Source: Pseudomonas sp. BN411
GTDB taxonomy: Bacteria > Pseudomonadota > Gammaproteobacteria > Pseudomonadales > Pseudomonadaceae
Assembly (NCBI RefSeq): GCF_029871235.1
Contig: NZ_SSOM01000085.1
Location: 107,391-171,390, forward strand
Direction of reading: 5' to 3'
DNA: 64,000 nt
Position numbers and translations under genes: made by a program. Position 1 is the first letter of the stretch. The number at the start of each line of letters is the position of its first letter. Below the pieces are notes generated by a model, which saw only the letters and a program-made list of their open reading frames with translations, searched no databases and was not told where the DNA came from. Positions 41,214-50,290 of this stretch are shown here, one piece after another.

Positions 41214-44200
41214 CAGGCTTCTACCTGGCTCCACTGTTTGTTCAGGCGCTTATCGGACACCGCCATCTTCGTGCCCAGCTGCTGGGCGAACAGCGAGACG
41301 CGGTATTCCTCCAGCATCCAGCGATAGAGCACCAGCTCCGGGTCGCGCTTGCCTTCCTGGGCGTGCTTGGCCAGGCGGGCCTTGTACTGCTCCCAGTAGC
41401 CGGCCAGCTCGCCGGACCAGACGCGGTCGCGTTGCAACTGTGCGGCGATCTTGTCGAAACGCTGCTCGATGGCCTTGAGGTAACGCGGCAGTTCCTTCAG
41501 CCACTCCGCCGGAGTCTCGCGGACAAAGCCCGGATAGACGAGGTTGCCCAGCTGCGCCTTGATGTCGTTCAGCGCCACCGCCTGGGCCAGGTCGATGCGG
41601 CCCTTGAAGCGTTTCTGCAGGGCATGCCAGAGCTTGAGGATTTCCAGCGTCAGGCGCGCCAGGCGCTCAGCGTGCTCGGCCCAGGCGCCGCGCTTCTTCT
41701 CCGCGAGCGAGGCCAGGGCCGCGCCGTCGCGGGGCAGACTGGCTTCGCCGTCGAGGATGCAGCTGTCCAGGCTGGCCAGGAGAATATCCTCCACCAGCGC
41801 ATCGACGCGGCCCATGTCGCGGTACAGCAGGCCAAGCTCAGTGAGGCCCGGCAGCTTGCCACGGAGGAACTTGGCGGGCTCACCAAGCTGTTGCAGCAGC
41901 AGGCGCTGCAGGGCACGGCGGTGTTGCCATTCGGCTTCGGCCTGGGTCGGGAAGCGGCTTTCCTTGACGCTGCCACCCTCCTCCACCAGCGCCGGGTACA
42001 CGGTCATGGAGAGACCGGCGACCTTTTGCTGGGTCTTTTCCGCGACCTGGGCGAAGCCCTTGGCCTCCACCGGCTTCTGTTCCTTCTGCGCCTGCGGAAT
42101 GGCCAGGGCGGCCTGGCTGGCTTCGGCAAAGCGCGCGGTGATCTCGGCCAGGTCGCGGCCTTCGCCGAGGAACTTGCCGCGGGCATCCACCACTTCCAGG
42201 TTCATCTTCAGGTGGCCTTCCAGCTGGGCGGCCGCCTCGACCCAGGCTTCTTCCGGCACGCGGGCGCCAGTCATGCGCTGCAGCTCACGGCCGAGCGCTT
42301 CCGGCAACGAGCCCTGGGCGAACACCAGCTTCGCCAGGGCCGCCTTGACGAAGTCCGGCACCGGCACGAAGTTTTTGCGGATGGCCTTGGGCAGGTTGCG
42401 CACCAGGGCCACACATTTGGTTTCCAGCAGGCCCGGCACCAGCCATTCAAGGCGCTCCGGCGGCAGCTGCGGCAGCAACGGCGCGGGTACGCGCAGGGTC
42501 ACGCCGTCGCGGACGTGACCGGGCTCGAAGTGGTAGGACAGCGGCAGCTCCAGCTCGCCCAAGCGCAGCTTGTCCGGGTACTGCGCGGCGGTGACCTCGC
42601 TGGCTTCGCGGGCCAGCACGTCTTCCTCGCGCATGATCAGTAGGTTCGGGTTCTTCGCCCGCTCCCGCTCGTACCAGTTTTCGAAGCTGGCAGTCTGGTA
42701 GATGTCCGCCGGCAGGCGCGCCGCGTAGTAGGCGAAGAGGGTTTCCTCGTCGGCCAGGATGTCGCGCCGGCGGGCCTTGGCTTCCAGTTCGTCGAGCTTC
42801 TCCAGCAACTGGCGGTTGGCGGTGAGGCACTTCGCCTTGCTGTGGATTTCGCCGCGTACCAGGCCTTCGCGGATGAACAGCTCACGGGAAACTTCCGGGT
42901 CCACCGGGCCGAAATGCACGGCGCGTCGGCCGACGATGATCAGGCCGTAGAGGGTGATCTGCTCGAAGGCCACGACCTGGCCACGACGCTTCTCCCAGTG
43001 GGGCTCCAGGTGGTTCTTCTTCACCAGGTGACCGGCCAGGGGCTCCAGCCAGTCCGGCTCGATCTTCGCCACCATCCGCGCGAACAGCTTGGTGGTTTCC
43101 ACCAGTTCGGCGGTCATCACCCACTGCGGGCGCTTCCGGGCGATGGCGGTGCCGGGGTGAATCCAGAAGCGCCGCTGACGCGCGCCGAGGTAATCGCCTT
43201 CCTCGGTCTTCTGGCCAATCTGGCTCAGCAGGCCGCAGAGGATCGCCTTGTGCACCTTGGCGTAGTCGATGCTGCGCTGTTGCTGTTCGGCCTTGGCGGC
43301 GGCATCACGCGGACCTTCGGCAGGACTGCTTTTCGTAGGATGGCGCTGAGCGGAGCGATGCCCATCGTTTCGACCAGCATGGGTATCGCTACGCTCCACC
43401 CATCCTACGGGGGCTTCGGCGCGCTGGGTTTTACTCCGTTCGGGGAAGAGCTTCAGCTCGCGGCAGATCAGCACCAGTTGGCGGTGGGCGTCGCGCCATT
43501 CGCGCAGGCGCAAGTAGTTGAGGAAGTTCTTCCGGCACCAGTTGCGCAGGGGGTTGGAGCCCAGCGCCTGGCGCTGTTCCTCGAAGCCGCGCCAGAGGTT
43601 GATCAGTGCGGCGAAATCAGAGTCCACATCCTTCCATTGCGCGTGCGCCTGGTCGGCAGCCTGCTGGCGTTCGATCGGCCGCTCACGCGGGTCCTGCACC
43701 GACAGCGCGGCGGTGATCACCAGCACTTCGTCGAGGCTGCCTTGGCGGGCGCCTTCCAGCACCATGCGCCCCAGGCGCGGGTCGATGGGCAGGCGCGCCA
43801 GTTGGCGGCCAATGGGGGTGAGCTGGCTCTCGCGGTTCACCGCCGAGAGCTCCTGCAACAGGGTGAAGCCGTCCTTGATCGCCTTGCCGTCCGGCGGCTC
43901 GATGAAGGGGAAGGCTCCGATATCGCCCAGGCGCAGGTGGAGCATCTGCAGGATCACCGCCGCGAGGTTGGTGCGCAGGATCTCCGGATCGGTGAAGGTC
44001 GGGCGGGAAAGGAAATCTTCCTCGCTGTAGAGGCGCACGCAGATGCCCGGCTCGACCCGGCCGCAACGGCCCTTGCGCTGGTTGGCGCTGGCCTGGGACA
44101 CCGCTTCCACCGGCAGGCGCTGGACCTTGGCGCGGTAGCTGTAGCGGCTGATGCGCGCGGTGCCGCTGTCGATCACGTAGCGGATGCCCGGCACTGTCAG

Positions 44201-45283
44201 CGAGGTTTCCGCGACGTTGGTGGACAGGACGATCTTGCGGCCCGGCATGGGCTGGAAGATTTTCTGCTGCTCGGCCGGCGTCAGGCGCGCGTACAGCGGC
44301 AGCACTTCGGTGTGTTTGAGTTGAGCCTTGCGCAGTACTTCGGCGCAGTCGCGGATTTCCCGCTCGCCGGGGAGGAACACCAGCACGTCGCCGGGGCGCT
44401 TGCCCACTTCGCGCTCGTGCGCGGCGATCTCGTCCAGGGCGCGGAGGATGCCCTGGTCCACGGACAGGTCGTCGAACAGCGCCTCGCCATCCTCGTCCAC
44501 CTCGGCGGCCAGCGGCCGGTACCAGGTGTCTACCGGGTAGGTGCGGCCCGAGACTTCGATGATCGGCGCATCTCCAAAATGCTTCGAGAAGCGCTCCAGG
44601 TCGATGGTGGCCGAGGTGATGATCAACTTGAGGTCGGGGCGGCGCGGCAGCAGGGTTTTCAGGTAGCCGAGGAGGAAGTCGATGTTCAGGCTGCGCTCGT
44701 GGGCCTCGTCGACGATGATGGTGTCGTAGCGTTCGAGGAAGCGGTCGTGCTGGGTTTCGGCCAGCAGGATGCCGTCGGTCATCAGCTTGATCAGGCTGCG
44801 CTCGTTGGACTGGTCCTCGAAGCGCACCTGGTAGCCCACCAGCTCGCCCAGGGGGCTGCCGATCTCTTCCGCAACTCGCGTGGCCACGCTGCGTGCCGCC
44901 AGTCGGCGCGGCTGGGTATGGCCGATCAGGCCGTGGGTGCCTCGACCGATCTCCAGGCAGATCTTCGGCAACTGGGTGGTCTTGCCCGAACCGGTTTCAC
45001 CGGCGATCACCAGCACCTGGTGCTTTTCCAGGGCCGCCTTGATTTCGTCGCGCTTGGCGGCGATGGGCAGGGCATCGTCATAGCGCATCACCGGCACGCT
45101 GGCCCGCCGCGCCTCCGCCCGCGCCACCGAGGCCTGGAAGCGCTCGGCCCATTGCGCCAGCTTGGTGGCATCCGGCTGCTTGCGCAGCTCATGGAGCTGC
45201 CGGCGCAGGCGATGCCGGTCGGCGCCCATGGCCTGGTCGAGGCGTTGCAGGAGTTGTTCGGGGCTGGGGGATTGCTCGCTCAT
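41213..45283 (-). CDS. hrpA: HrpA, DEAH-box ATP-dependent RNA helicase, with in-frame repeat insertion
   Basis: A 1356-residue helicase. GETGSGKTTQLP (residues about 92-103) is motif I, VDEAHERSLN (about 190-199) the DEAH box, SATID motif III and STNVAETSLTVPGIRYVIDS motif V. The HA2/OB and long C-terminal HrpA domains follow. E. coli HrpA is about 1300 residues. Residues near 625-650 (VGWVERSDTHAGRNDGHRSA...) are encoded by a palindromic repeat inserted in frame between two helicase-associated segments. A start 33 codons earlier would read MANEFAPTG from another repeat and is rejected; MSEQSPSPEQLL fits. HrpA rescues stalled ribosomes on mRNA. Confidence 0.95.
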   Translation of the reverse strand: MSEQSPSPEQLLQRLDQAMGADRHRLRRQLHELRKQPDATKLAQWAERFQASVARAEARRASVPVMRYDDALPIAAKRDEIKAALEKHQVLVIAGETGSGKTTQLPKICLEIGRGTHGLIGHTQPRRLAARSVATRVAEEIGSPLGELVGYQVRFEDQSNERSLIKLMTDGILLAETQHDRFLERYDTIIVDEAHERSLNIDFLLGYLKTLLPRRPDLKLIITSATIDLERFSKHFGDAPIIEVSGRTYPVDTWYRPLAAEVDEDGEALFDDLSVDQGILRALDEIAAHEREVGKRPGDVLVFLPGEREIRDCAEVLRKAQLKHTEVLPLYARLTPAEQQKIFQPMPGRKIVLSTNVAETSLTVPGIRYVIDSGTARISRYSYRAKVQRLPVEAVSQASANQRKGRCGRVEPGICVRLYSEEDFLSRPTFTDPEILRTNLAAVILQMLHLRLGDIGAFPFIEPPDGKAIKDGFTLLQELSAVNRESQLTPIGRQLARLPIDPRLGRMVLEGARQGSLDEVLVITAALSVQDPRERPIERQQAADQAHAQWKDVDSDFAALINLWRGFEEQRQALGSNPLRNWCRKNFLNYLRLREWRDAHRQLVLICRELKLFPERSKTQRAEAPVGWVERSDTHAGRNDGHRSAQRHPTKSSPAEGPRDAAAKAEQQQRSIDYAKVHKAILCGLLSQIGQKTEEGDYLGARQRRFWIHPGTAIARKRPQWVMTAELVETTKLFARMVAKIEPDWLEPLAGHLVKKNHLEPHWEKRRGQVVAFEQITLYGLIIVGRRAVHFGPVDPEVSRELFIREGLVRGEIHSKAKCLTANRQLLEKLDELEAKARRRDILADEETLFAYYAARLPADIYQTASFENWYERERAKNPNLLIMREEDVLAREASEVTAAQYPDKLRLGELELPLSYHFEPGHVRDGVTLRVPAPLLPQLPPERLEWLVPGLLETKCVALVRNLPKAIRKNFVPVPDFVKAALAKLVFAQGSLPEALGRELQRMTGARVPEEAWVEAAAQLEGHLKMNLEVVDARGKFLGEGRDLAEITARFAEASQAALAIPQAQKEQKPVEAKGFAQVAEKTQQKVAGLSMTVYPALVEEGGSVKESRFPTQAEAEWQHRRALQRLLLQQLGEPAKFLRGKLPGLTELGLLYRDMGRVDALVEDILLASLDSCILDGEASLPRDGAALASLAEKKRGAWAEHAERLARLTLEILKLWHALQKRFKGRIDLAQAVALNDIKAQLGNLVYPGFVRETPAEWLKELPRYLKAIEQRFDKIAAQLQRDRVWSGELAGYWEQYKARLAKHAQEGKRDPELVLYRWMLEEYRVSLFAQQLGTKMAVSDKRLNKQWSQVEA
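43334..43409. repeat. CGTAGGATGG-type palindromic repeat inside hrpA
   Basis: CGTAGGATGGCGCTGAGCGG at one end and CTCCACCCATCCTACG at the other, with GATGCCCATCG and CATGGGTATCGC as inner arms. Read in the hrpA frame it has no stop. It belongs to the family of 6352-6445 and 45386-45458. Confidence 0.9.
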
Positions 45284-45358
45284 CGGTTCCGCTGATTCTG
45301 CTGTCGTTTTCGGCAAGGGCGGAATTGTCGCAGATTTCCCCCGGCGCGGGCTTGGACC

Positions 45359-45458
45359 TGTAGGGGCGAATTCATTCGCCAAGCCCGTAGGATGGGTTGA
45401 GGTACGAAACCCATGCGGGCCGCGCTGGATGGGTTTCGCAAGCTCTACCCATCCTACG
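45359..45458. repeat. Intergenic repeats upstream of hrpA
   Basis: TGTAGGGGCGAATTCATTCG is followed directly by a CGTAGGATGGGTTGAGG...CTCTACCCATCCTACG palindrome (45386-45458). Two repeat families abut here. Confidence 0.85.
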
Positions 45459-45505
45459 AATCCGAATCCCCCTCACTGTAGAGCGATGCTTCGCAGCCCG
45501 GAAAC

Positions 45506-45535
45506 GACAAGGCCCCGCGAGTGCGGGGCCTTGTC
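45506..45535 (-). terminator. Rho-independent terminator of fadD1
   Basis: A perfect 13-bp stem GACAAGGCCCCGC / GCGGGGCCTTGTC with loop GAGT, 17 bases after the fadD1 stop. On the minus strand it is followed by GTTT, a short T-tract. Confidence 0.75.
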
Positions 45536-45551
45536 GGGTGGTTCGGCGGGA

Positions 45552-47258
45552 TCAGGCCTGGGCCTTTTCCTGCTTCGCCTTGAGCTTCTTCAGCTCTTCG
45601 TCACGCAGTTCGCGGCGCAGGATCTTGCCGACGTTGGTGGTCGGCAGCGCATCGCGGAACTCGATGGCGCGCGGCACCTTGTAACCGGTGACGTTGCTGC
45701 GCATGTGCTCCATCACCTGCTCCTTGGTGAGGCTGACGCCGGGCTTGGCCACCACGAACATCTTGATCGCCTCGCCGGATTTCTCGTCCGGCACGCCAAT
45801 GGCGGCGCACTGCAGCACGCCCGGCAGGGTCGCCAGCACGTCTTCCAGTTCGTTCGGGTACACGTTGAAGCCGGACACCAGAATCATGTCCTTCTTGCGG
45901 TCGACGATGCGCATGAAGCCGTCGTCCTGGATCACCGCGACGTCGCCGGTCTTCAGCCAGCCGTCGGCATCGAGGATTTCGTCGGTGGCTTCCTGGCGCT
46001 GCCAGTAGCCTTTCATCACCTGCGGGCCTTTCACGCACAGCTCGCCGGGTGCGCCCAGGCCGACGTCCTTGCCCTCTTCGTCCACCACCTTGCACTGGGT
46101 GGACGGGACCGGGATGCCGATGGTGCCGATCTGGATGCTCTGGAAGGGGTTCACCGATACCACCGGGCTGGTCTCGGTCATGCCGTAGCCTTCGCTGATG
46201 GCGCAACCGGTGACCTGCTTCCAGCGCTCGGCAGTGGCCAGTTGCAGGGCCATACCGCCGGACAGGGTCAGCTTCAGCGCGGAGAAGTCCAGCTTGCGGA
46301 AGCCCTCGTTGTTGCACAGGGCAACGAACAGGGTGTTCAGGCCGACGAAACCGGTGAACTTGTACTTCGACAGTTCCTTGGTCATGGCCGGCAGGTCGCG
46401 CGGGTTGGAAATGAGGATGTTGTGGTTGCCGGTCAGCATCATCGCCATGCAATGGAAGGTGAAGGCGTAGATGTGATAGAGCGGCAGCGGGGTGATGAGG
46501 ATCTCGCAGCCTTCGTTCAGGTTGGCGCCCATCAGTGCCTTGCACTGCAGCATGTTGGCGATCAGGTTGCGGTGGGTCAGCATCGCGCCCTTGGCCACAC
46601 CGGTGGTGCCGCCGGTGTATTGCAGCACGGCGATGTCGCCGCTCTGCGGGCTGACTTCGCGGACGGCGCGGCCACGGCCCTTGGCCAGGGCATCGTTGAG
46701 CTTGACCGCTTTCGGCAGGCTGAACGGCGGCACCATCTTCTTCACGTGCTTGATCACGGCGTTGACCAGCAGGCGCTTGAAGGTCGGCAGCAGGTCGCCG
46801 ACTTCGGTGACGATGACGTGCTTCACGCCGGTGCGGGGCAGCACTTCCTCGGCCAGGTGGGCCATGTTGGCCAGGCAGACCAGCGCCTTGGCGCCCGCGT
46901 CGTTGAACTGGTGCTCCATTTCCCGCGCGGTGTACAGCGGGTTGGTGTTGACCACGATCAGGCCGGCACGCATGGCGCCGAAGACCACTACCGGGTACTG
47001 CAGGATGTTCGGCAGTTGCACGGCGATGCGGTCGCCGGGCTTGAGGTCGGTGTGGTTCTGCAGGTAGGCGGCGAAGGCACCGGAAAGCTCGTAGAGCTCA
47101 CTGTAGGTGAGGGTCTTGCCCAGGTTGCTGAATGCGGGCTTGTCGGCAAAGCGTTGGCAGGACTCCTTCAATACCGCCTGGACGTTGGGGTATTGGTCGG
47201 CGTTGATCTCGGCAGGAACGCCCGCTGGATATTTGTCCTTCCAGAAGTTTTCGGTCAT
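45552..47258 (-). CDS. fadD1: FadD1, long-chain acyl-CoA synthetase
   Basis: A 568-residue AMP-forming ligase. The phosphate loop YTGGTTGVAKGAMLTH is near residue 213, the GYGMTETSPVVSVNP motif near 360, and the DGWLKTGDVAVIQDDGFMRI hinge near 430. It starts MTENFWKDKYPAGVPAEI, as P. aeruginosa FadD1 does. It activates exogenous fatty acids at the inner membrane for beta-oxidation. It follows fadD2 on the same strand after 356 bases, so it probably has its own promoter. Confidence 0.94.
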   Translation of the reverse strand: MTENFWKDKYPAGVPAEINADQYPNVQAVLKESCQRFADKPAFSNLGKTLTYSELYELSGAFAAYLQNHTDLKPGDRIAVQLPNILQYPVVVFGAMRAGLIVVNTNPLYTAREMEHQFNDAGAKALVCLANMAHLAEEVLPRTGVKHVIVTEVGDLLPTFKRLLVNAVIKHVKKMVPPFSLPKAVKLNDALAKGRGRAVREVSPQSGDIAVLQYTGGTTGVAKGAMLTHRNLIANMLQCKALMGANLNEGCEILITPLPLYHIYAFTFHCMAMMLTGNHNILISNPRDLPAMTKELSKYKFTGFVGLNTLFVALCNNEGFRKLDFSALKLTLSGGMALQLATAERWKQVTGCAISEGYGMTETSPVVSVNPFQSIQIGTIGIPVPSTQCKVVDEEGKDVGLGAPGELCVKGPQVMKGYWQRQEATDEILDADGWLKTGDVAVIQDDGFMRIVDRKKDMILVSGFNVYPNELEDVLATLPGVLQCAAIGVPDEKSGEAIKMFVVAKPGVSLTKEQVMEHMRSNVTGYKVPRAIEFRDALPTTNVGKILRRELRDEELKKLKAKQEKAQA

Positions 47259-47614
47259 GGAGGCCCACTCCTAAGCAACAGCTGATTTCACTGTCCTCCA
47301 AGGGACAGTTGTTTGTTGTGTTCTGTGCGATTGTGCGCCCGAACGGGCAAAAAAACGCGCCGAGAGTATCAGCTTTAAAAGAGGCTCACCAGCACCAAAC
47401 CAGCCCTTACCAGTCATAAAAGTGACCCAAAGCAGTGCAATTGGTCATATTTGGAGTCTGAACTCTAATTCGCCGACAAACGGCGTATTCCGCGGCTTTC
47501 ACGGGTTCTCAAGGAAGAGATCGGACTGTCGGACAAGCCGTCCGTGCAAAAAGCGGGGGGAAGATGGGGCGGGCGGAGCGAGGGCAGGACGGAGGACCCG
47601 CCCTGCCCTTTCGG
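47259..47614. other. fadD2-fadD1 intergenic region (probable fadD1 promoter)
   Basis: I see no gene. Contents are an AT-rich stretch (GTCATATTTGGAGTCTGAAC near 47444), a GCCCGAACGGGC hairpin beside A7 (47338-47356), and GGGCAGG...CCTGCCC near 47580-47610 that may help end fadD2 transcription. I found no clear GAAAC-N4-GTTTC PsrA-type site by eye. Confidence 0.45.
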
Positions 47615-49303
47615 TCAGGCGATATCGCGCAGTTCGCGACGCAGGATCTTGCCTACCGGGGTCATCGGCAGGGCGTCCTTCAGCACGATGTGTTTGGGCA
47701 CCTTGTAGCCGGTGAAGTTTTCCTTGCAGTAGGCCTTCAGCTCCTCGACGCTGACGCCGCCTTCGCGCGGCACCACGAAGAGCTTCACCGCCTCGCCGGA
47801 TTTCTCGTCCGGCACACCAATGGCCGCGCAGTTGGCGACCTTCGGGTGGGCCATGACCACGTCTTCGATCTCGTTCGGGTAGACGTTGAAGCCGGAGACG
47901 ATGATCAGGTCCTTCTTGCGGTCGACGATGCGCACGAAGCCGTCCGGGTCGATCACCGCGATGTCGCCGGTCTTCAGCCAGCCGTCAGCGTCCAGCACCT
48001 CGGCGGTCGCTTCAGGTCGCTGCCAGTAGCCCTTCATCACCTGCGGGCCCTTGATGCACAGCTCGCCGCGCTCGCCCAGGGGCAGTTCGTTGCCCGCGTC
48101 ATCAATGGTCTTGAAAGCGGTGCCCGGCACCGGGATGCCCACGGTGCCCAGGCGCGCCTGGTTGCCGTAGGGGTTGGTGCTGGCCACGGGCGAGGTTTCG
48201 GTCAGTCCGTAGCCTTCCACCACCGAGCAACCGGTGAGGGACTGCCAGCGTTCGGCGGTGGCCTTGACCAGCGCGGTACCGCCGGAGTTGGTGACCTTGA
48301 GGTTGGAGAAGTCGAGGCTCTTGAACTCGGGGTGATCCATCAGCGCCACGAACAGGGTGTTCAGACCCAGCAGCGCGGAGAAGCGCCACTTCTTGAGCTC
48401 CTTGATGAAGCCGCCGATGTCGCGCGGGTTGGTGATGAGAATGTTGTGGTGGCCGTTGACCATCATGCACATGCAGTTCGCGGTGAAGGCATAGATGTGG
48501 TACAGCGGCAGCGGCGCAATCATGATCTCCTGGCCCTGCTTCATCAGCGGCGAACCATCCGGGCCGAGCTGCGACAGGCAGGCGTCCACCTGCTGCATGT
48601 TGGACACCAGGTTGCCGTGGGTCAGCATCGCACCCTTGGCCACGCCGGTGGTGCCGCCGGTGTACTGCAGCACGGCGATGTCTTCCAGGCTCACCCGCAC
48701 CGGTTTCAGCGCATGGCCCTGGCCCTGCCTCAGCACGTCCTTGAAGTGGACCGCCTGGGGCAAGTGGTAGTCCGGGACCATCTTCTTCAGCGACTTCACC
48801 ACGGTATTGACCAGCCATCCCTTCAGGCTCGGCAGCAGGTCACCCATGCGCGCTTCGATCAGGTATTCGATCTCGGTATCGGGCAGCACCTCTTCGACCA
48901 GCTTGCCGAACAGGTTGATGTAGACCAGCGCACGCACCCCGGCGTCCTTGAACTGGTGACGCATCTCGCGCGCGGTGTACAGCGGGTTGGTGTTGACCAC
49001 GATGAGCCCGGCGCGCAGGGCGCCGAACACGGCGATGGGGTATTGCAGGACGTTGGGCATCTGCACGGCGATGCGGTCGCCGGGCTTGAGGTCGGTGTTC
49101 TTCTGCAGGTAGGCGGCGAAGGAGGCGGACAGGCGGTCCAGCTCGGCATAGGTCAGGGTCACGCCCAGGTTGCTGAAGGCGGGACGGTCGGCGAATTTCT
49201 TGCAGGATCGCTCGAACACCTCGATCACTGACTTGTAGGCGGCCAGATCGATTTGGTTGGGCACGCCGGCCGGGCGTTTGTCGCTCCAGAAATCAGGTTG
49301 CAT
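47615..49303 (-). CDS. fadD2: FadD2, long-chain acyl-CoA synthetase
   Basis: A 562-residue paralogue of the downstream enzyme. It has YTGGTTGVAKGAMLTHGN near residue 213, GYGLTETSPVASTNP and DGWLKTGDIAVIDPDGFVRI. The N-terminus MQPDFWSDKRPAGVPNQI and a GAGGATAAGAACA ribosome site set the start. The tandem fadD2-fadD1 arrangement is conserved in P. aeruginosa. The two enzymes there differ in chain-length preference; that cannot be read from this sequence. Confidence 0.94.
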   Translation of the reverse strand: MQPDFWSDKRPAGVPNQIDLAAYKSVIEVFERSCKKFADRPAFSNLGVTLTYAELDRLSASFAAYLQKNTDLKPGDRIAVQMPNVLQYPIAVFGALRAGLIVVNTNPLYTAREMRHQFKDAGVRALVYINLFGKLVEEVLPDTEIEYLIEARMGDLLPSLKGWLVNTVVKSLKKMVPDYHLPQAVHFKDVLRQGQGHALKPVRVSLEDIAVLQYTGGTTGVAKGAMLTHGNLVSNMQQVDACLSQLGPDGSPLMKQGQEIMIAPLPLYHIYAFTANCMCMMVNGHHNILITNPRDIGGFIKELKKWRFSALLGLNTLFVALMDHPEFKSLDFSNLKVTNSGGTALVKATAERWQSLTGCSVVEGYGLTETSPVASTNPYGNQARLGTVGIPVPGTAFKTIDDAGNELPLGERGELCIKGPQVMKGYWQRPEATAEVLDADGWLKTGDIAVIDPDGFVRIVDRKKDLIIVSGFNVYPNEIEDVVMAHPKVANCAAIGVPDEKSGEAVKLFVVPREGGVSVEELKAYCKENFTGYKVPKHIVLKDALPMTPVGKILRRELRDIA

Positions 49304-49488
49304 TGTTCTTATCCTCATAGCCCTGAAATTGTCTGGCCCGCACTGCGGGACTGCCCGGAACTTAGCAGCTCCCGGGCGCAGCGCAAATATGCGACCGGGT
49401 GTCATTGACCACGTGAATCTTGCCGATAGTCCAGTTAGATTCGCCTAGCATTCGAACAAGAACATGACATCTGGATTACCTATCACCC

Positions 49489-50226
49489 ATGCGTCTCCCT
49501 CTGCCCCTGTGGGCACTGCTGTCCTGCCTGCTCCTCAGCTGCGGCGTCCGCGCCGATCTGCGCCTGGCGACCCTGGAATATCCGCCCTATTGCTCGCAGT
49601 CCCTGCCACAGGGCGGCAGCATCATCGAACTCACCACCCGCGCCTTTGCCACCCAGGGCTACAAGATCCAGGTGGACTTCATGCCCTGGGCGCGTGTTCG
49701 CGCCGCCCTGCACAGCGGCCACTACCAGGGCGCCTTGGCGCTCTGGCCGCGGGAAGTGGTGGAGGAAAAGCTCCATGCATCGCGCCCGCTGTTCTATAGC
49801 GAGCTGGGATTCTTCGTGCGCAAGGACACGCCGATCGAATTCAAGGACCTGGCCGAACTCAAGGGACGCAAGGTAGGCGTGGTCAGGGGCTACGGCTATC
49901 CGACCGGTGTGCTGCACTCGGGATTCAGCCCCGAAGAGGCGGTGGACGACATCTCCAACCTGCGCAAGCTGGATGCCCGGCGTTTCGACCTGGTGCTGCT
50001 GGAGCGCGCGGTGGGCCAGTACCTGATCGCCACGGACGAGCACCTGCGCGGCAAGCTCCAATGGCAGCCGCCGGCGCTGGAACGCGTTCCCCTGCTGGCG
50101 GGTTTCACCACGCCGCGCCTCGGACAACCGGACTGGGCGCAAGTCTACGAGCGTGGCCTCCGAGACCTGTTGGCCAGCGGCGAGTACAGGCGCATCCTCG
50201 AACGCCATAACGTCGCCCCCAACTGA
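49489..50226 (+). CDS. Periplasmic substrate-binding protein, SBP_bac_3 type, without transporter partners
   Basis: A 245-residue exported protein. The N-terminus MRLPLPLWALLSCLLLSCGV is a signal peptide, perhaps with a lipobox-like LLSC. The body matches polar amino-acid binding proteins: DLRLATLEYPPYCSQ, WARVRAALHSGHYQGALALW, LKGRKVGVVRGYGYPTG. No permease or ATPase gene is adjacent. Such orphans in Pseudomonas may be sensors or serve a distant ABC system. It is divergent from fadD2 and 64 bases upstream of the lipase gene. Confidence 0.82.
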   Translation: MRLPLPLWALLSCLLLSCGVRADLRLATLEYPPYCSQSLPQGGSIIELTTRAFATQGYKIQVDFMPWARVRAALHSGHYQGALALWPREVVEEKLHASRPLFYSELGFFVRKDTPIEFKDLAELKGRKVGVVRGYGYPTGVLHSGFSPEEAVDDISNLRKLDARRFDLVLLERAVGQYLIATDEHLRGKLQWQPPALERVPLLAGFTTPRLGQPDWAQVYERGLRDLLASGEYRRILERHNVAPN

Positions 50227-50290
50227 GCAGGCTTTGCGCCACCCCCGCGCCCGTGCACAATGCGCCGATTCCCCGGCAAAAGGATCGGCC

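Noticed and set aside
42842-45295. 817-codon plus-strand frame opposite hrpA
   Set aside because: Antisense of the helicase domains with biased composition; no independent support.
45283-45382. Longer hrpA start giving MANEFAPTG...
   Set aside because: The added residues are encoded by an intergenic repeat (TGTAGGGGCGAATTC read in reverse) and not by conserved hrpA sequence.
47338-47356. GCCCGAACGGGC with A7 as a terminator
   Set aside because: The run follows the hairpin as A on the plus strand and precedes it as T on the minus strand, so neither strand has the hairpin-then-T order.
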